Positions 18,185 through 27,435 of a stretch of DNA of 64,000 bases are shown here, piece by piece. A program made the position numbers and the translations under genes. The stretch comes from Kineosporiaceae bacterium (GTDB taxonomy: Bacteria; Actinomycetota; Actinomycetes; Actinomycetales; Kineosporiaceae). The notes under the pieces were generated by a model. It had not been told where the DNA came from. It did no database searches and saw only the letters and a list, made by a program, of their open reading frames with translations. The stretch spans positions 620,001 to 684,000 of the forward strand of contig JADJPO010000001.1 of the NCBI GenBank assembly GCA_016713225.1, in the 5' to 3' direction. Every line of letters begins with the position of its first letter. Position 1 is the first letter of the stretch.

Positions 18185-19302
18185 CCCGCACCATCATCGA
18201 CGTCCACGTGCTGCAGACGCTGCCTCCCAGCAACGTCAATCGGGACGACACCGGCAGCCCCAAGACAGCCGTCTACGGTGGCGTTCGCCGTGCCCGGGTG
18301 TCGAGCCAGGCGTGGAAGAAGGCCACTCGCACAGCCTTCGAGACCACCCTCGATCGTGACGGCCTCGGGGTGCGTACCAAGCGCGTGCTCGAACTGATCG
18401 GTGAGGAGATTACCCGCCAGTCCTCGGACCTGGCTGAGCAGTCCATCGAACTGGCGAAGCAGATCATCACCACCGCGGGTATCAAGGTCAGTGCCCCGCG
18501 GCAGAAGGAACGCACTGTCGAGGAGTCGGGCTATTTGATCTTCCTGAGCGCTGCTCAGGTACGTGCGCTCGCTGCGCTGGCCGTCGAGTCCGCCCGGTCG
18601 GGGCAACCGCTGGCCAAAGCCGCGGTGCGGGCCAAGTTTGGTGAGGCCAACTCGATCGACGTCGCTCTGTTCGGCCGCATGGTGGCCGACGTCGCCGACC
18701 TCAATGTCGACGCCGCCGCTCAGGTCGCCCACGCGATCAGCACCCACGCCGTCAGCAACGAGTTCGACTTCTTCACGGCCGTCGACGACCGTAAGCATGG
18801 CGCCGACGAGGACGCCGGCGCCGGGATGATGGGAACGGTCGAGTTCAATTCCTCGACCCTGTATCGCTACGCCTGTCTCGACGTCGATCAATTGCAGCGC
18901 AACATGGGTGACACCGAGGCGACCGCGCGGGCAGCGGCAGAGTTCGTGCGCGCGTTCCTGGTCAGCATGCCGACCGGCAAGCAGAACACCTTCGCGAACA
19001 ACACTGTGCCGGACGCGGTGCTGGTCACCGTTCGCGGCGACCAGCCGATCTCATTCGTGGGCGCTTTCGAGGAACCGGTGACGGCGTCAGGCTCGGCGGG
19101 TCAGTTGAGCGCCTCGGTCGATGCGCTCGTCACGCAGGCGAAGGACATCCATGACGCCTACGGGACGCCCGAGTCCTCGTGGGTGTTCGGGATCGGCGAC
19201 AAGGCGCGGCCCGTCGAGGCTGGAGGTGAGCGCGTCTCGCGCGATCAGTTGGTCGACGGGATCACGCAGGCGGTGCGTGAGCGGCTCGGCGCCGTCCGAT
19301 GA
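18181..19302 (+). CDS. casC: Cascade backbone subunit Cas7e (Cse4/CasC)
   Basis: Cas7e forms the six-copy backbone that coats the guide RNA. The 373-residue protein starts with IDVHVLQTLPPSNVNRDDTG, a hallmark of this family, followed by RRARVSSQAWKKATR. Later segments HAISTHAVSNEFDFFTAVDD and FNSSTLYRYACLDVD are also typical. The GTG start overlaps casB and the stop overlaps casD by four bases each. Confidence 0.96.
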   Translation: MTRTIIDVHVLQTLPPSNVNRDDTGSPKTAVYGGVRRARVSSQAWKKATRTAFETTLDRDGLGVRTKRVLELIGEEITRQSSDLAEQSIELAKQIITTAGIKVSAPRQKERTVEESGYLIFLSAAQVRALAALAVESARSGQPLAKAAVRAKFGEANSIDVALFGRMVADVADLNVDAAAQVAHAISTHAVSNEFDFFTAVDDRKHGADEDAGAGMMGTVEFNSSTLYRYACLDVDQLQRNMGDTEATARAAAEFVRAFLVSMPTGKQNTFANNTVPDAVLVTVRGDQPISFVGAFEEPVTASGSAGQLSASVDALVTQAKDIHDAYGTPESSWVFGIGDKARPVEAGGERVSRDQLVDGITQAVRERLGAVR

Positions 19303-20039
19303 CCACACTGCTGCTCACCTTGGCGGCACCGCTGCAATCGTGGGGAGTCGCCAGCCGGTTCCCCGTGCGCGCCACGCAAGACCATCCGAGCAAGAGCGGG
19401 GTGATCGGGCTGCTGGCCGCCGCCATGGGTCGCAGACGCACCGATCCGATCGAGGACTTGTTGGGCCTGCGGTTCGGGGTCCGCATTGATCAGGCTGGTG
19501 CCCTGGTTCGCGACTTTCAGACCGCCCATCGCGCGGACGGCGCCTCCGCGCCGATCTCCGAGCGGTACTACCTGGGGGATGCCGTGTTCCTGGCCGGCCT
19601 CGAGGGCGAGGCAAGTCTGGTGGCGACATTGGACGGCGCGCTGCGTCGTCCAATGTTTCCGCTCTACTTGGGCCGGCGGGCATGCCCGCCGGCTGGGCCG
19701 ATCCGTGCCGAGGTGCACGACAAGCCACTGCGTACGGTGCTGGAGACCATGCCGTGGCGTGCTGCTCGACGGATCCGGCGCAAGGACGGCAGGGCCGAGG
19801 TGCCGGTGGACATCGTCGCGGATGCCGATCCAGTCGACGACACCCGGGGTGACGTGGTCCCGGCGCTGGTACGCGACGTCCCGCAGTCGTTCGACCCGGT
19901 ACGCCGTGATTATGGCGTGCGGCGCGTCGTCCGGTACCGAACCTTGATCAGCAATCCGGACGGCGCCCGGCACGCCGAACCGGAGCGTGTGACCGATGCG
20001 ATCGGCGGCCATGATCCGTTCGACGCCTTGGAGGCCTAG
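19299..20039 (+). CDS. casD: Cascade subunit Cas5e (CasD)
   Basis: Cas5e binds the 5' handle of the guide RNA and joins Cas7e to Cas8e. The 246-residue protein has the family start LLTLAAPLQSWGVASRF, then TRDHPSKSGVIGLLAAA-like sequence (TQDHPSKSGVIGLLAAAMG), and the RYYLGDAVFLAGLEG strand. The stop TAG is followed at once by the GTG of casE, with no gap. Confidence 0.95.
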   Translation: MTTLLLTLAAPLQSWGVASRFPVRATQDHPSKSGVIGLLAAAMGRRRTDPIEDLLGLRFGVRIDQAGALVRDFQTAHRADGASAPISERYYLGDAVFLAGLEGEASLVATLDGALRRPMFPLYLGRRACPPAGPIRAEVHDKPLRTVLETMPWRAARRIRRKDGRAEVPVDIVADADPVDDTRGDVVPALVRDVPQSFDPVRRDYGVRRVVRYRTLISNPDGARHAEPERVTDAIGGHDPFDALEA

Positions 20040-20717
20040 GTGTTCCTCAGCCGATGTGAGATCAACCCTGCGCGTCGTGGGGCGAGGCAACTGCTCGGTT
20101 CGCCGCAGGCGCTGCATGCGGCCGTGCGGTACGCCTTCCCGTCCACGGGTGAAGCGACGGGCGGCGGGCGCGTGCTGTGGCGGCTCGACAGTGACAGTCA
20201 TCGCCACGTGTTGTACACCGTGAGCCCGCACGCACCCGACTTCAGTCACCTTGTTGAAGAGGCCGGATGGCCGTCGACGACCGGCTGGGAGAGTCGCGAC
20301 TACGATGGCTTTCTGGGCGGCCTTCGTGCCGGGCAGACCTGGGCCTTCCGGCTCGCCGCCAATCCGGTGCACTCGGGTCGCCGGACCGCCTCAGCTGAGA
20401 CCCAGCGGTTCGGTCACATCACTGCGCAGCAGCAGCATGCATGGCTGCTGACACGTTGTGGTACATGGGGTTTCGATATCCCAGAGGCTACGGGATGGGC
20501 CGATGGCGAAGATTCTCAGCGGGCGGTGCTGGTGCGGGATCGCGCTGTCCGGACGTTTCGCCGGGGTGAGGGCAGGGTGACCCTGAGCACCGCGGTGTTC
20601 GAGGGCACATTGCGGATTGTCGACGCGGAGGTGATGCGGGCTTCGCTCATCGCAGGGATGGGCCATGCCAAGGCGTACGGGTGTGGGCTGATGACGCTCG
20701 CCCGCCCCTCGCCGTGA
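20040..20717 (+). CDS. casE: CRISPR RNA endonuclease Cas6e (CasE)
   Basis: Cas6e cuts the CRISPR transcript at the base of each repeat hairpin and stays bound to the 3' handle. The 225-residue protein has two ferredoxin-like folds, beginning FLSRCEINPARRGARQLLGS, with the catalytic-type His in ALHAAVRYAFPS. The C-terminal glycine-rich loop GMGHAKAYGCGLMTLA is the usual Cas6 motif. It has no gap to casD and overlaps cas1 by four bases. The array repeats carry the matching CCCCGC/GCGGGG hairpin. Confidence 0.95.
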   Translation: MFLSRCEINPARRGARQLLGSPQALHAAVRYAFPSTGEATGGGRVLWRLDSDSHRHVLYTVSPHAPDFSHLVEEAGWPSTTGWESRDYDGFLGGLRAGQTWAFRLAANPVHSGRRTASAETQRFGHITAQQQHAWLLTRCGTWGFDIPEATGWADGEDSQRAVLVRDRAVRTFRRGEGRVTLSTAVFEGTLRIVDAEVMRASLIAGMGHAKAYGCGLMTLARPSP

Positions 20718-21661
20718 CCCGGCCGATGCCTGGGGCGCCGCCGTTGGAGCCCCGGGAGCTGCTGCGCGCCGAGGATCGCGTGTCCTTCCTCTACCTGGAG
20801 CACGCGGTAGTCCATCGCGACTCCAATGCCATCACCAGCACCGACGCCCGAGGGACGGTGCACATCCCGTCAGCGACCATCGCCACGCTGCTGCTCGGGC
20901 CGGGGACCAGCATCAGCCATCATGCGGTGATGCTGTTGGCCGAGAGCGGGGCAAACGTGGTCTGGGTGGGGGAGCGCGGCGTCCGGTACTACGCGCACGG
21001 ACGGCCCCTGGCGCGCTCGTCCCGGTTGCTTGATGCGCAGGCGCGGCTGGTGAGTAACCGGCAGTCGCGCCTGGCGGTCGCCCGAGAGATGTACACGATG
21101 CGATTCGTGGGGGAGGACACCCGCGGGCTGACCATGCAGCAGCTCCGAGGCCGGGAGGGTGCTCGGGTCAAACGCACGTACCGGGAACACAGCGAGCGCA
21201 CCGGGGTGGCCTGGCGCTCCCGGAGCTACGTCGCGGGCGATTTCGAGAAGTCCGACGCTGTGAACAAGGCCCTCTCGGCGGCGAACACGGCCATGTACGG
21301 CGCGGTGCACTCCGTTGTCGTGGCGCTCGGCTGCTCGCCAGGTCTGGGGTTTGTGCATACCGGGCACGACCGGTCGTTCGTCTACGACATCGCTGATCTC
21401 TACAAGGCAGACCTGGTGATCCCGACGGCCTTTGACGTGGCTGCAAAGGAGGGGGTGGAGGACATTGGAGCGCACACCCGCCGGACCATGCGAGACGTGA
21501 TCTTCAGGGCCAAGTTGCTAGAGCGCTGCGTAGCCGACGTTCGGCGCCTGCTGTTGGGTGACACGGGGTCCGGCGGGGAGGAGATCGACATGGTCAGTCT
21601 GTGGGACGACCGCGCCGATGCTGTTGCTGCCGGCCAGAATTACGATGAGGTCGACTGGTGA
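20714..21661 (+). CDS. cas1: Cas1e integrase of spacer acquisition
   Basis: Cas1 with Cas2 inserts new spacers next to the leader. The GTG at 20714 overlaps the cas6e stop and gives 315 residues. Conserved parts are DRVSFLYLEHAVVHRDSNAI, NKALSAANTAMYGAVH, GFVHTGHDRSFVYDIADLYK and IPTAFDVAAKEG. The His and Asp of the active site are present in the third segment. The position that aligns with E. coli Glu141 appears to be His199 (YGAVH); I believe this is seen in other I-E Cas1 proteins but cannot check. An upstream in-frame ATG at 20681 would overlap cas6e by 37 bases. Confidence 0.94.
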   Translation: MTRPMPGAPPLEPRELLRAEDRVSFLYLEHAVVHRDSNAITSTDARGTVHIPSATIATLLLGPGTSISHHAVMLLAESGANVVWVGERGVRYYAHGRPLARSSRLLDAQARLVSNRQSRLAVAREMYTMRFVGEDTRGLTMQQLRGREGARVKRTYREHSERTGVAWRSRSYVAGDFEKSDAVNKALSAANTAMYGAVHSVVVALGCSPGLGFVHTGHDRSFVYDIADLYKADLVIPTAFDVAAKEGVEDIGAHTRRTMRDVIFRAKLLERCVADVRRLLLGDTGSGGEEIDMVSLWDDRADAVAAGQNYDEVDW

Positions 21662-22032
21662 TTGTCGTCGTGCTGACGGCGGTTCCCGTGGGTCTTCGCG
21701 GGCTGATGACCAGGTGGCTCCTCGAAGTGGCGCCAGGGGTGTTCGTCGGCCACTTGCCGACCCGGGTGAGGGATCTGCTCTGGGACCGGATCGTCGAGAT
21801 GGTGGGATCGGGTCGGGCGCTGATGATCCACTCGAGGTCGGGGGAGCAAAGGCTCGCTTTCAAGGTTCACGGGCACGACTGGGTGCCGGAAGACTACGAA
21901 GGTATCCAGCTGATGCTCCGCCCGAGCGGCACGGGTTCCGTACCGATGAAGCCGCCTCCGGAGGGCTGGAGTATTGCGTCGAGGCGTCGCCGGTTCGGCC
22001 GTGTGCTGCCCCGTGCGGAGAAGGCAGAGTGA
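21658..22032 (+). CDS. cas2: Cas2e adaptation protein
   Basis: Cas2 forms the central dimer of the spacer-integration complex. The 124-residue protein has the I-E form: MIVVVLTAVPVGLRGLMTRW, LEVAPGVFVGHLPTRVRDLLWDRI and a final HGHDWVPEDYEGIQLMLR. A basic tail of about 25 residues follows. The GTG start overlaps cas1 by four bases. The array leader begins right after its stop. Confidence 0.94.
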   Translation: MIVVVLTAVPVGLRGLMTRWLLEVAPGVFVGHLPTRVRDLLWDRIVEMVGSGRALMIHSRSGEQRLAFKVHGHDWVPEDYEGIQLMLRPSGTGSVPMKPPPEGWSIASRRRRFGRVLPRAEKAE

Positions 22033-22076
22033 AGCCAGTTCCCCGCCCGTCCCAGTAAAGTGCCAGGTCAGCAAGT
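22033..22076 (+). promoter_or_regulatory. Short CRISPR leader
   Basis: Only 44 bases separate cas2 from the first repeat. The segment is the most A/T-rich stretch nearby, with CAGTAAAGTGCCAGGTCAGC before the repeat. New spacers should be added at this end, since the repeats at the far end of the array (30426 and 30486) are the degenerate ones. Confidence 0.6.
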
Positions 22077-24958
22077 GTGCTCCCCGCGCAGGCGGGGTGA
22101 TCCCGGGAGGAGTGCGGGCCGTCTCATGACCAAGCGGTGCTCCCCGCGCAGGCGGGGGTGATCCCTCCGCCGGCGCGCTCGGCCCGATCTCGACCGTGTG
22201 CTCCCCGCGCAGGCGGGGGTGATCCCGCCACCCGAGCCGCCCCGGCGTGTGACCGGAGGTGCTCCCCGCGCAGGCGGGGGTGATCCCTTGTCGGCTCCTG
22301 TGCGGTGGGCCGGTCGGTGGTGCTCCCCGCGCAGGCGGGGGTGATCCCGCGGGGATGGCGCACAGCGACACCTCGCGGAGGTGCTCCCCGCGCAGGCGGG
22401 GGTCCCTTGACGGCGAGCAGGGTCACGACGGGTCCACCGTGCTCCCCGCGCAGGCGGGGGTGATCCCATGCTCGGGGAGTCGGCGCAACACCCGAAGTAG
22501 GTGCTCCCCGCGCAGGCGGGGGTGATCCGCTGGCGCCCTGACCGGCTCGCCGTCCGTGGCGTGCTCCCCGCGCAGGCGGGGGTGATCCCGTCCGCGCCTA
22601 CCACTGAAGTGATCGCAGGAGTGCTCCCCGCGCAGGCGGGGGTGATCCCCACCAAGGTCTTCGTGTCCGAGGTCAAGTGGAAGTGCTCCCCGCGCAGGCG
22701 GGGGTGATCCCGGGACGGATCGCGGGTAGGTAACGCCCCGACCCGTGCTCCCCGCGCAGGCGGGGGTGATCCCACGGGCAACGCCGCGCACCTCGTCAGC
22801 GATGGCCCGGTGCTCCCCGCGCAGGCGGGGGGTGATCCCTTACCCTTCGAGCACCGACAGGACTTCCGGCGTGCTCCCCGCGCAGGCGGGGTGATCCCCC
22901 GACGGTGAGACCTGGGCGCCGAGCTCGGCGTGCTCCCCGCGCAGGCGGGGGTGATCCCCGACCTGCTCGCCCGCGTGACGCCGCGCGAGGTGCTCCCCGC
23001 GCAGGCGGGGGTGATCCCGAGGGGCTCCGGCGCGCGGGAACCCTGTCGCAGGCGTGCTCCCCGCGCAGGCGGGGGTGATCCCAGTCCGAGCCATGCGAGA
23101 GCGACAAAGACAACGTGCTCCCCGCGCAGGCGGGGGTGATCCCGGGCCGGCCACGACGGGGGATGTCGCTGCCTGGTGCTCCCCGCGCAGGCGGGGGTGA
23201 TCCCTGGCCGTCGTCGTGCGAGCCCTGATCGGAGACGTGCTCCCCGCGCAGGCGGGGGTGATCCCTCGACGAGCGGGGCACGGCCACGGCCGAGCGAGTG
23301 CTCCCCGCGCAGGCGGGGGTGATCCCGGCGACACCTCAGGTCGACGTCGAACGTCCGGGTGCTCCCCGCGCAGGCGGGGGTGATCCCTTGGCGGCGCATG
23401 CTGTCTCCAATCCCGGTGCGTGCTCCCCGCGCAGGCGGGGGTGATCCCGATGGAAGACGACGCATACACAGTCACAGTCGTGTGCTCCCCGCGCAGGCGG
23501 GGGTGATCCCGAGCTCCTCAGCTACACCTCGACCGCCCTCGAGTGCTCCCCGCGCAGGCGGGGGTGATCCCTACCGGGGCGCCGGGATGGGCAACACCAC
23601 CCTGTGCTCCCCGCGCAGGCGGGGGTGATCCCGATCCGCTGCCACCTTCGCAGCCCAGGCCGCTGTGCTCCCCGCGCAGGCGGGGGTGATCCCAGCACGC
23701 GGCGTGGGTAGACGCCGGGCGGGGTGTGCTCCCCGCGCAGGCGGGGGTGATCCCCGCAACCCAACCCACGAGGAGAACCCCGATGTGTGCTCCCCGCGCA
23801 GGCGGGGGTGATCCCCGCTTGTAGACGTCGAGCACGACCACATCATTGTGCTCCCCGCGCAGGCGGGGGTGATCCCCGCGAATGTCTGGGTGGTTCCGGT
23901 GCCGGTGAGTGCTCCCCGCGCAGGCGGGGGTGATCCCGGAAACGATGCGCCGGCACATGGTCGCCGAGCGTGCTCCCCGCGCAGGCGGGGGTGATCCCTG
24001 GTGGCTGATCGCAGCTCTACGTGAGTGGTAGTGCTCCCCGCGCAGGCGGGGGTGATCCCGGGTGGTGGTTCGGGTGAGTAGCCCTGACCTGGTGCTCCCC
24101 GCGCAGGCGGGGGTGATCCCTGCCAGGCGTCGACTGGGATCGGTGCACCTGCGTGCTCCCCGCGCAGGCGGGGGTGATCCCCATGGCCAGACCGCCACTA
24201 GCTGTCCGGGGCGGTGCTCCCCGCGCAGGCGGGGGTGATCCCGGTTCGCCGAGGCGGTGCCGGGCGGCCAGTACGTGCTCCCCGCGCAGGCGGGGGTGAT
24301 CCCGGGTCGCCATAGCCGCGCACCCGCAGAAGATGGTGCTCCCCGCGCAGGCGGGGGTGATCCCCTGGGACTCGGTGTCGGGGTCGATGTGCGCGACGTG
24401 CTCCCCGCGCAGGCGGGGGTGATCCCAACTCGTCCACGTCGAGGAGAGCGACCTGCTGGTGCTCCCCGCGCAGGCGGGGGTGATCCCGCCGCCGCCCTGG
24501 CGAAGGCGCAGCTCGAGCTGTGCTCCCCGCGCAGGCGGGGGCGATCCCTACCCAACGCTGTCAATGCCTTCCGACGACACGTGCTCCCCGCGCAGGCGGG
24601 GGTGATCCCGAGGTGATCAGGCTGGCGGGGGTGACCTTGGCGTGCTCCCCGCGCAGGCGGGGGTGATCCCTGGCACGAGCTCTCCGAGGGCGACGAGGAG
24701 TGGTGCTCCCCGCGCAGGCGGGGGTGATCCCGCCACCGGGGACCGCAGAGGCGCCGAATCCTTGTGCTCCCCGCGCAGGCGGGGGTGATCCCGTGCAGAT
24801 GTTCTGCAACGACGGCACTGGTACGTGCTCCCCGCGCAGGCGGGGGTGATCCCGGCCTGGCCTGGCTGATCCACCCCGGCGCCCCGTGCTCCCCGCGCAG
24901 GCGGGGGTGATCCCTGGTGCCCGCGATCCGCGCGGTGCTGCCGGTAGTGCTCCCCGCG
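22077..24958 (+). CRISPR. CRISPR array part 1: 48 repeats (last one cut), 47 spacers
   Basis: The 29-bp I-E repeat starts GTGCTCCCCGCGCAGG and ends GTGATCCC, with a CCCCGC/GCGGGG hairpin. Spacers are mostly 32 bases, giving a 61-base period. I count repeat starts from 22077 to 24947. The last repeat is interrupted after twelve bases by a transposon. Repeat variants include G-run changes (22077, 22810, 22871), a GAT deletion (22381) and a T-to-C change (24520). No cas-unlinked repeat type is mixed in. Confidence 0.99.
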
Positions 24959-25030
24959 TGTTGACCGTCGCTTCTGATGCCGATGAGCGGGTGGACTGAC
25001 GTCGTTCTGGTTGCCGATGGCCGGGTGATC
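24959..25030. repeat. Left transposon end with transposase-binding boxes
   Basis: After the 14-bp terminal repeat, the box TGCCGATG occurs at element positions 20-27 (24978-24985) and again about 35 bases further in (near 25012). Several ordered binding boxes per end are typical of TnsB-like transposases. Confidence 0.7.
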
Positions 25031-25108
25031 TTGGTGGTGTCGCCGGTGGGTGGTGGTCGGCGCCGTCGGTTGGCCGACGGGGGAACAATCGCGCCGACGT
25101 AGACGACG

Positions 25109-25157
25109 ACGGCCCTCCCGCCGATGTGTCGTGGAGGACCTGCGCCGGGAGGGCCGT
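25109..25157. promoter_or_regulatory. Inverted repeat before the first transposon gene
   Basis: ACGGCCCTCCCG and its complement flank about 25 bases just before the first gene. It could be an operator or a hairpin that blocks transcription or translation coming in from the CRISPR array. Confidence 0.45.
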
Positions 25158-25179
25158 GCTGATGCACGGAGGCATCGTG

Positions 25180-25782
25180 GTGACGGTAGGGGCTGATTCG
25201 GTTCTGGTCGAGGCGCGGTTGTTCGGGGGGCAGGTCCCCTGCCCGGTGGTCGGGTGTCAGCAGCCGCTGCGGCCGTGGGGGTGGGCTCGGCGGCGGAGGG
25301 TTCACGGACTTGCGGGGTCGCTGCGTCCGCGGCGGGCGCGGTGCGGGTCGTGTCTGGCCACGCATGTGCTGCTGCCGGTGGTGGTGCTGCTGCGGCGGGC
25401 GTATGCCGCCGAGGTGATCGGTGCCGCGGTCAGGGCCCGTGCTGCGGGTGCCGGTCACCGCTCGATCGGTGAGCGGCTGCGGGTGCCGTCTTCGACGGTG
25501 CGGGGCTGGCTGCGCCGGTTGGGTGGGCGGCTGGGATCGGTCCGGGTGGTGCTGCTGCAGGTCGCGGTCCGCGCCGGTGTCGATGTCACGGTGCCTGCTG
25601 CCACTGGATCTGGGTGGCGGGATCTGCTGGCAGCGCTGGAGGCCGCGAAGGAGGCGGTGGTCGGCCGGTTCGGGCCGGTCGGTGTTCTCGGCCCGGGTGT
25701 CCTCGGCGCGGTGACGGCGTGGCAGGTCGCGGTGAGCTGCAGTGGTGGTCGGCTCCTGGCGCCGGGTTGGCAGGTGTCGTGA
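25180..25782 (+). CDS. Zinc-ribbon and helix-turn-helix protein of the transposon (DUF6431-like)
   Basis: This protein of about 200 residues has a zinc ribbon (CPVVGCQQPL followed by CGSCLATHV) and then a helix-turn-helix (AGHRSIGERLRVPSSTVRGW). The same arrangement occurs in small proteins beside actinobacterial DDE/ATPase transposons. The role is unknown; target choice or regulation is plausible because TniQ/TnsD target proteins also combine zinc fingers with helix-turn-helix folds. I chose GTG 25180 because GGAGG lies seven bases upstream; ATG 25162 is the alternative. Confidence 0.75.
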   Translation: MTVGADSVLVEARLFGGQVPCPVVGCQQPLRPWGWARRRRVHGLAGSLRPRRARCGSCLATHVLLPVVVLLRRAYAAEVIGAAVRARAAGAGHRSIGERLRVPSSTVRGWLRRLGGRLGSVRVVLLQVAVRAGVDVTVPAATGSGWRDLLAALEAAKEAVVGRFGPVGVLGPGVLGAVTAWQVAVSCSGGRLLAPGWQVS

Positions 25783-25914
25783 CGGCTGCGTGTGGGCTGG
25801 CGGGCGCAACACGAGTTGCCTCTGACGGTCGGGGCGGTTGTTCGGAAACCTCGGAAGGTCACTGACCGGCGCCTGTCCTGGCGTGGGGTCATCCCTTTCG
25901 GAATAGAGGTTTTC

Positions 25915-27435
25915 GTGAGTTCAGAACACGATGACGAGGCTGCCCGGCGGGCGCGGGCGCAGCGGGTGGCGTTGTTCCGCTACCAGGTGATCTGCCCTGC
26001 CCTGGATCCGGGTCTGTCGACGAAGGCGCGTGGCCGGGTGGTCCGGGCGATCGCCGCGCAGTCCCATGCCGGCCCGTTCGGCGGGACGGTGTCCTTCTCC
26101 CGGGACACGTTGGACCGGTGGATCCGCCGTTACCGCCGCGGCGGGTTCGACGCGCTGGCCCCATCGGCGCGTCAGCCCGGCACCCGCATCGACGCGCCGG
26201 TGCTGGACATGGCGGTGGCGTTGAAGAAGGAGAACCCGGGCCGCACCGCCGCGCAGGTCGCCAGGATCTTGAAGGCCTCGACCGGGTGGTCGCCGTCGGA
26301 GACGACGCTGCTGCGGCTGTTCCACCGCCACGACTTGATCCGCGCGCCGGTCGAAGGATCGACGGCGGTGTTCGGCCGGTTCGAGGCCGGCGCCCCGAAC
26401 GAACGGTGGGTCGGGGACGCCCTGCACGGGCCGCGGGTGGGTGGCCGCAAGACGTACCTGTTCGCGTTCCTGGACGACCGGTCACGGCTGCTGGCCGGTT
26501 ACCGGTTCGGGTTCGCCGAGGACACCGTGCGCCTGGCTGCCGCGCTGCAGCCTGCGCTGGCCGCTCGTGGTGTCCCGCAGTCGGTGTATGTCGACAACGG
26601 CAGCGCGTTCGTCGATGCGTGGCTGTTGCGGGCCTGCGGCAAGCTCGGCATCCGGCTGATCCACTCCACCCCGCACCGCCCGCAGGGCCGGGGGAAGATC
26701 GAACGGTTCTTCCGCACCGTCCGCGATCAGTTCCTCGTCGAGGTCAGCGACAGCACCGCCGAGGACCTCACCGGGCGAGGACTGTCGCAGGCCGGGGCGC
26801 TGCTGGAGCTGAACGCGCTGTTCACCGCCTGGGCCGAGTCGGTCTATCACCACCGGGTCCATTCGGAGACCGGGCAGAGCCCGCTGGCCCGGTGGGACGA
26901 GGGCTGGCAGGCCGCCGGACACGGCCCGGCCATGCCCAGCGCGGAGGCGTTGACGCAGGCGTTCCTGTGGTCGCAATGGCGCACCGTGACCAAGACCGCG
27001 ACGGTGTCGCTGCACGGCAACAGCTACGAGGTCGACCCGGTCCTGGCCGGCCGCAAGGTCGAGCTGGTGTTCTCCCCCTTCGACCTGGAAACGATCGAGG
27101 TGCACTACCGAGACAAGGTCTACGGGCGGGCGGTGCCACACCGCATCACCCGTCACGCCCACCCGAAAGCCCGGCCCGAAACCCTCGAACCGGAAACGGA
27201 TCGGGCCCCGGCAACCGGGATCGCCTACCTGCAACTGGTCGCCGGCACCCACCACGAGCAGGTCGCCGCCGACGAACGGATCGGCTTCCACGCCCTCTAC
27301 TCCACCGGCCAGCCGGCGCCACCAGAGACCGGCCAGCCCGGCATCGGCCAGCTGCCCGGGCAGCTGTCGATCGACGAGGCACTCCAGGACATCAGCAAGG
27401 ACATCAGCGATGAGCGGGCGGAGGCCGGGAAATGA
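25915..27435 (+). CDS. DDE (rve-fold) transposase, TnsB/TniA/Mu-like
   Basis: This 506-residue protein has an N-terminal helix-turn-helix (TVSFSRDTLDRWIRRYRRGG), a second DNA-binding helix region, and an rve integrase core. The catalytic residues appear in NERWVGDALHGP (first Asp), VYVDNGSAFVD (second Asp) and QGRGKIERFFRTV (Glu). A C-terminal Mu-type beta-barrel follows (VSLHGNSYEVDPVLAGRKVEL). GTG 25915 has a GAGGT site upstream. The stop overlaps the ATPase start by four bases, so both are co-translated. Confidence 0.93.
   Translation: MSSEHDDEAARRARAQRVALFRYQVICPALDPGLSTKARGRVVRAIAAQSHAGPFGGTVSFSRDTLDRWIRRYRRGGFDALAPSARQPGTRIDAPVLDMAVALKKENPGRTAAQVARILKASTGWSPSETTLLRLFHRHDLIRAPVEGSTAVFGRFEAGAPNERWVGDALHGPRVGGRKTYLFAFLDDRSRLLAGYRFGFAEDTVRLAAALQPALAARGVPQSVYVDNGSAFVDAWLLRACGKLGIRLIHSTPHRPQGRGKIERFFRTVRDQFLVEVSDSTAEDLTGRGLSQAGALLELNALFTAWAESVYHHRVHSETGQSPLARWDEGWQAAGHGPAMPSAEALTQAFLWSQWRTVTKTATVSLHGNSYEVDPVLAGRKVELVFSPFDLETIEVHYRDKVYGRAVPHRITRHAHPKARPETLEPETDRAPATGIAYLQLVAGTHHEQVAADERIGFHALYSTGQPAPPETGQPGIGQLPGQLSIDEALQDISKDISDERAEAGK

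Noticed and set aside
20681..20713. Earlier ATG for cas1
   Set aside because: It would overlap cas6e by 37 bases, while GTG 20714 gives the same four-base overlap as the other cas genes.
22068..25812. Long minus-strand frames rich in HPRLRGEH and PPPARGA repeats across the CRISPR arrays
   Set aside because: They are translations of the CRISPR repeat itself, with no start signals or family similarity.
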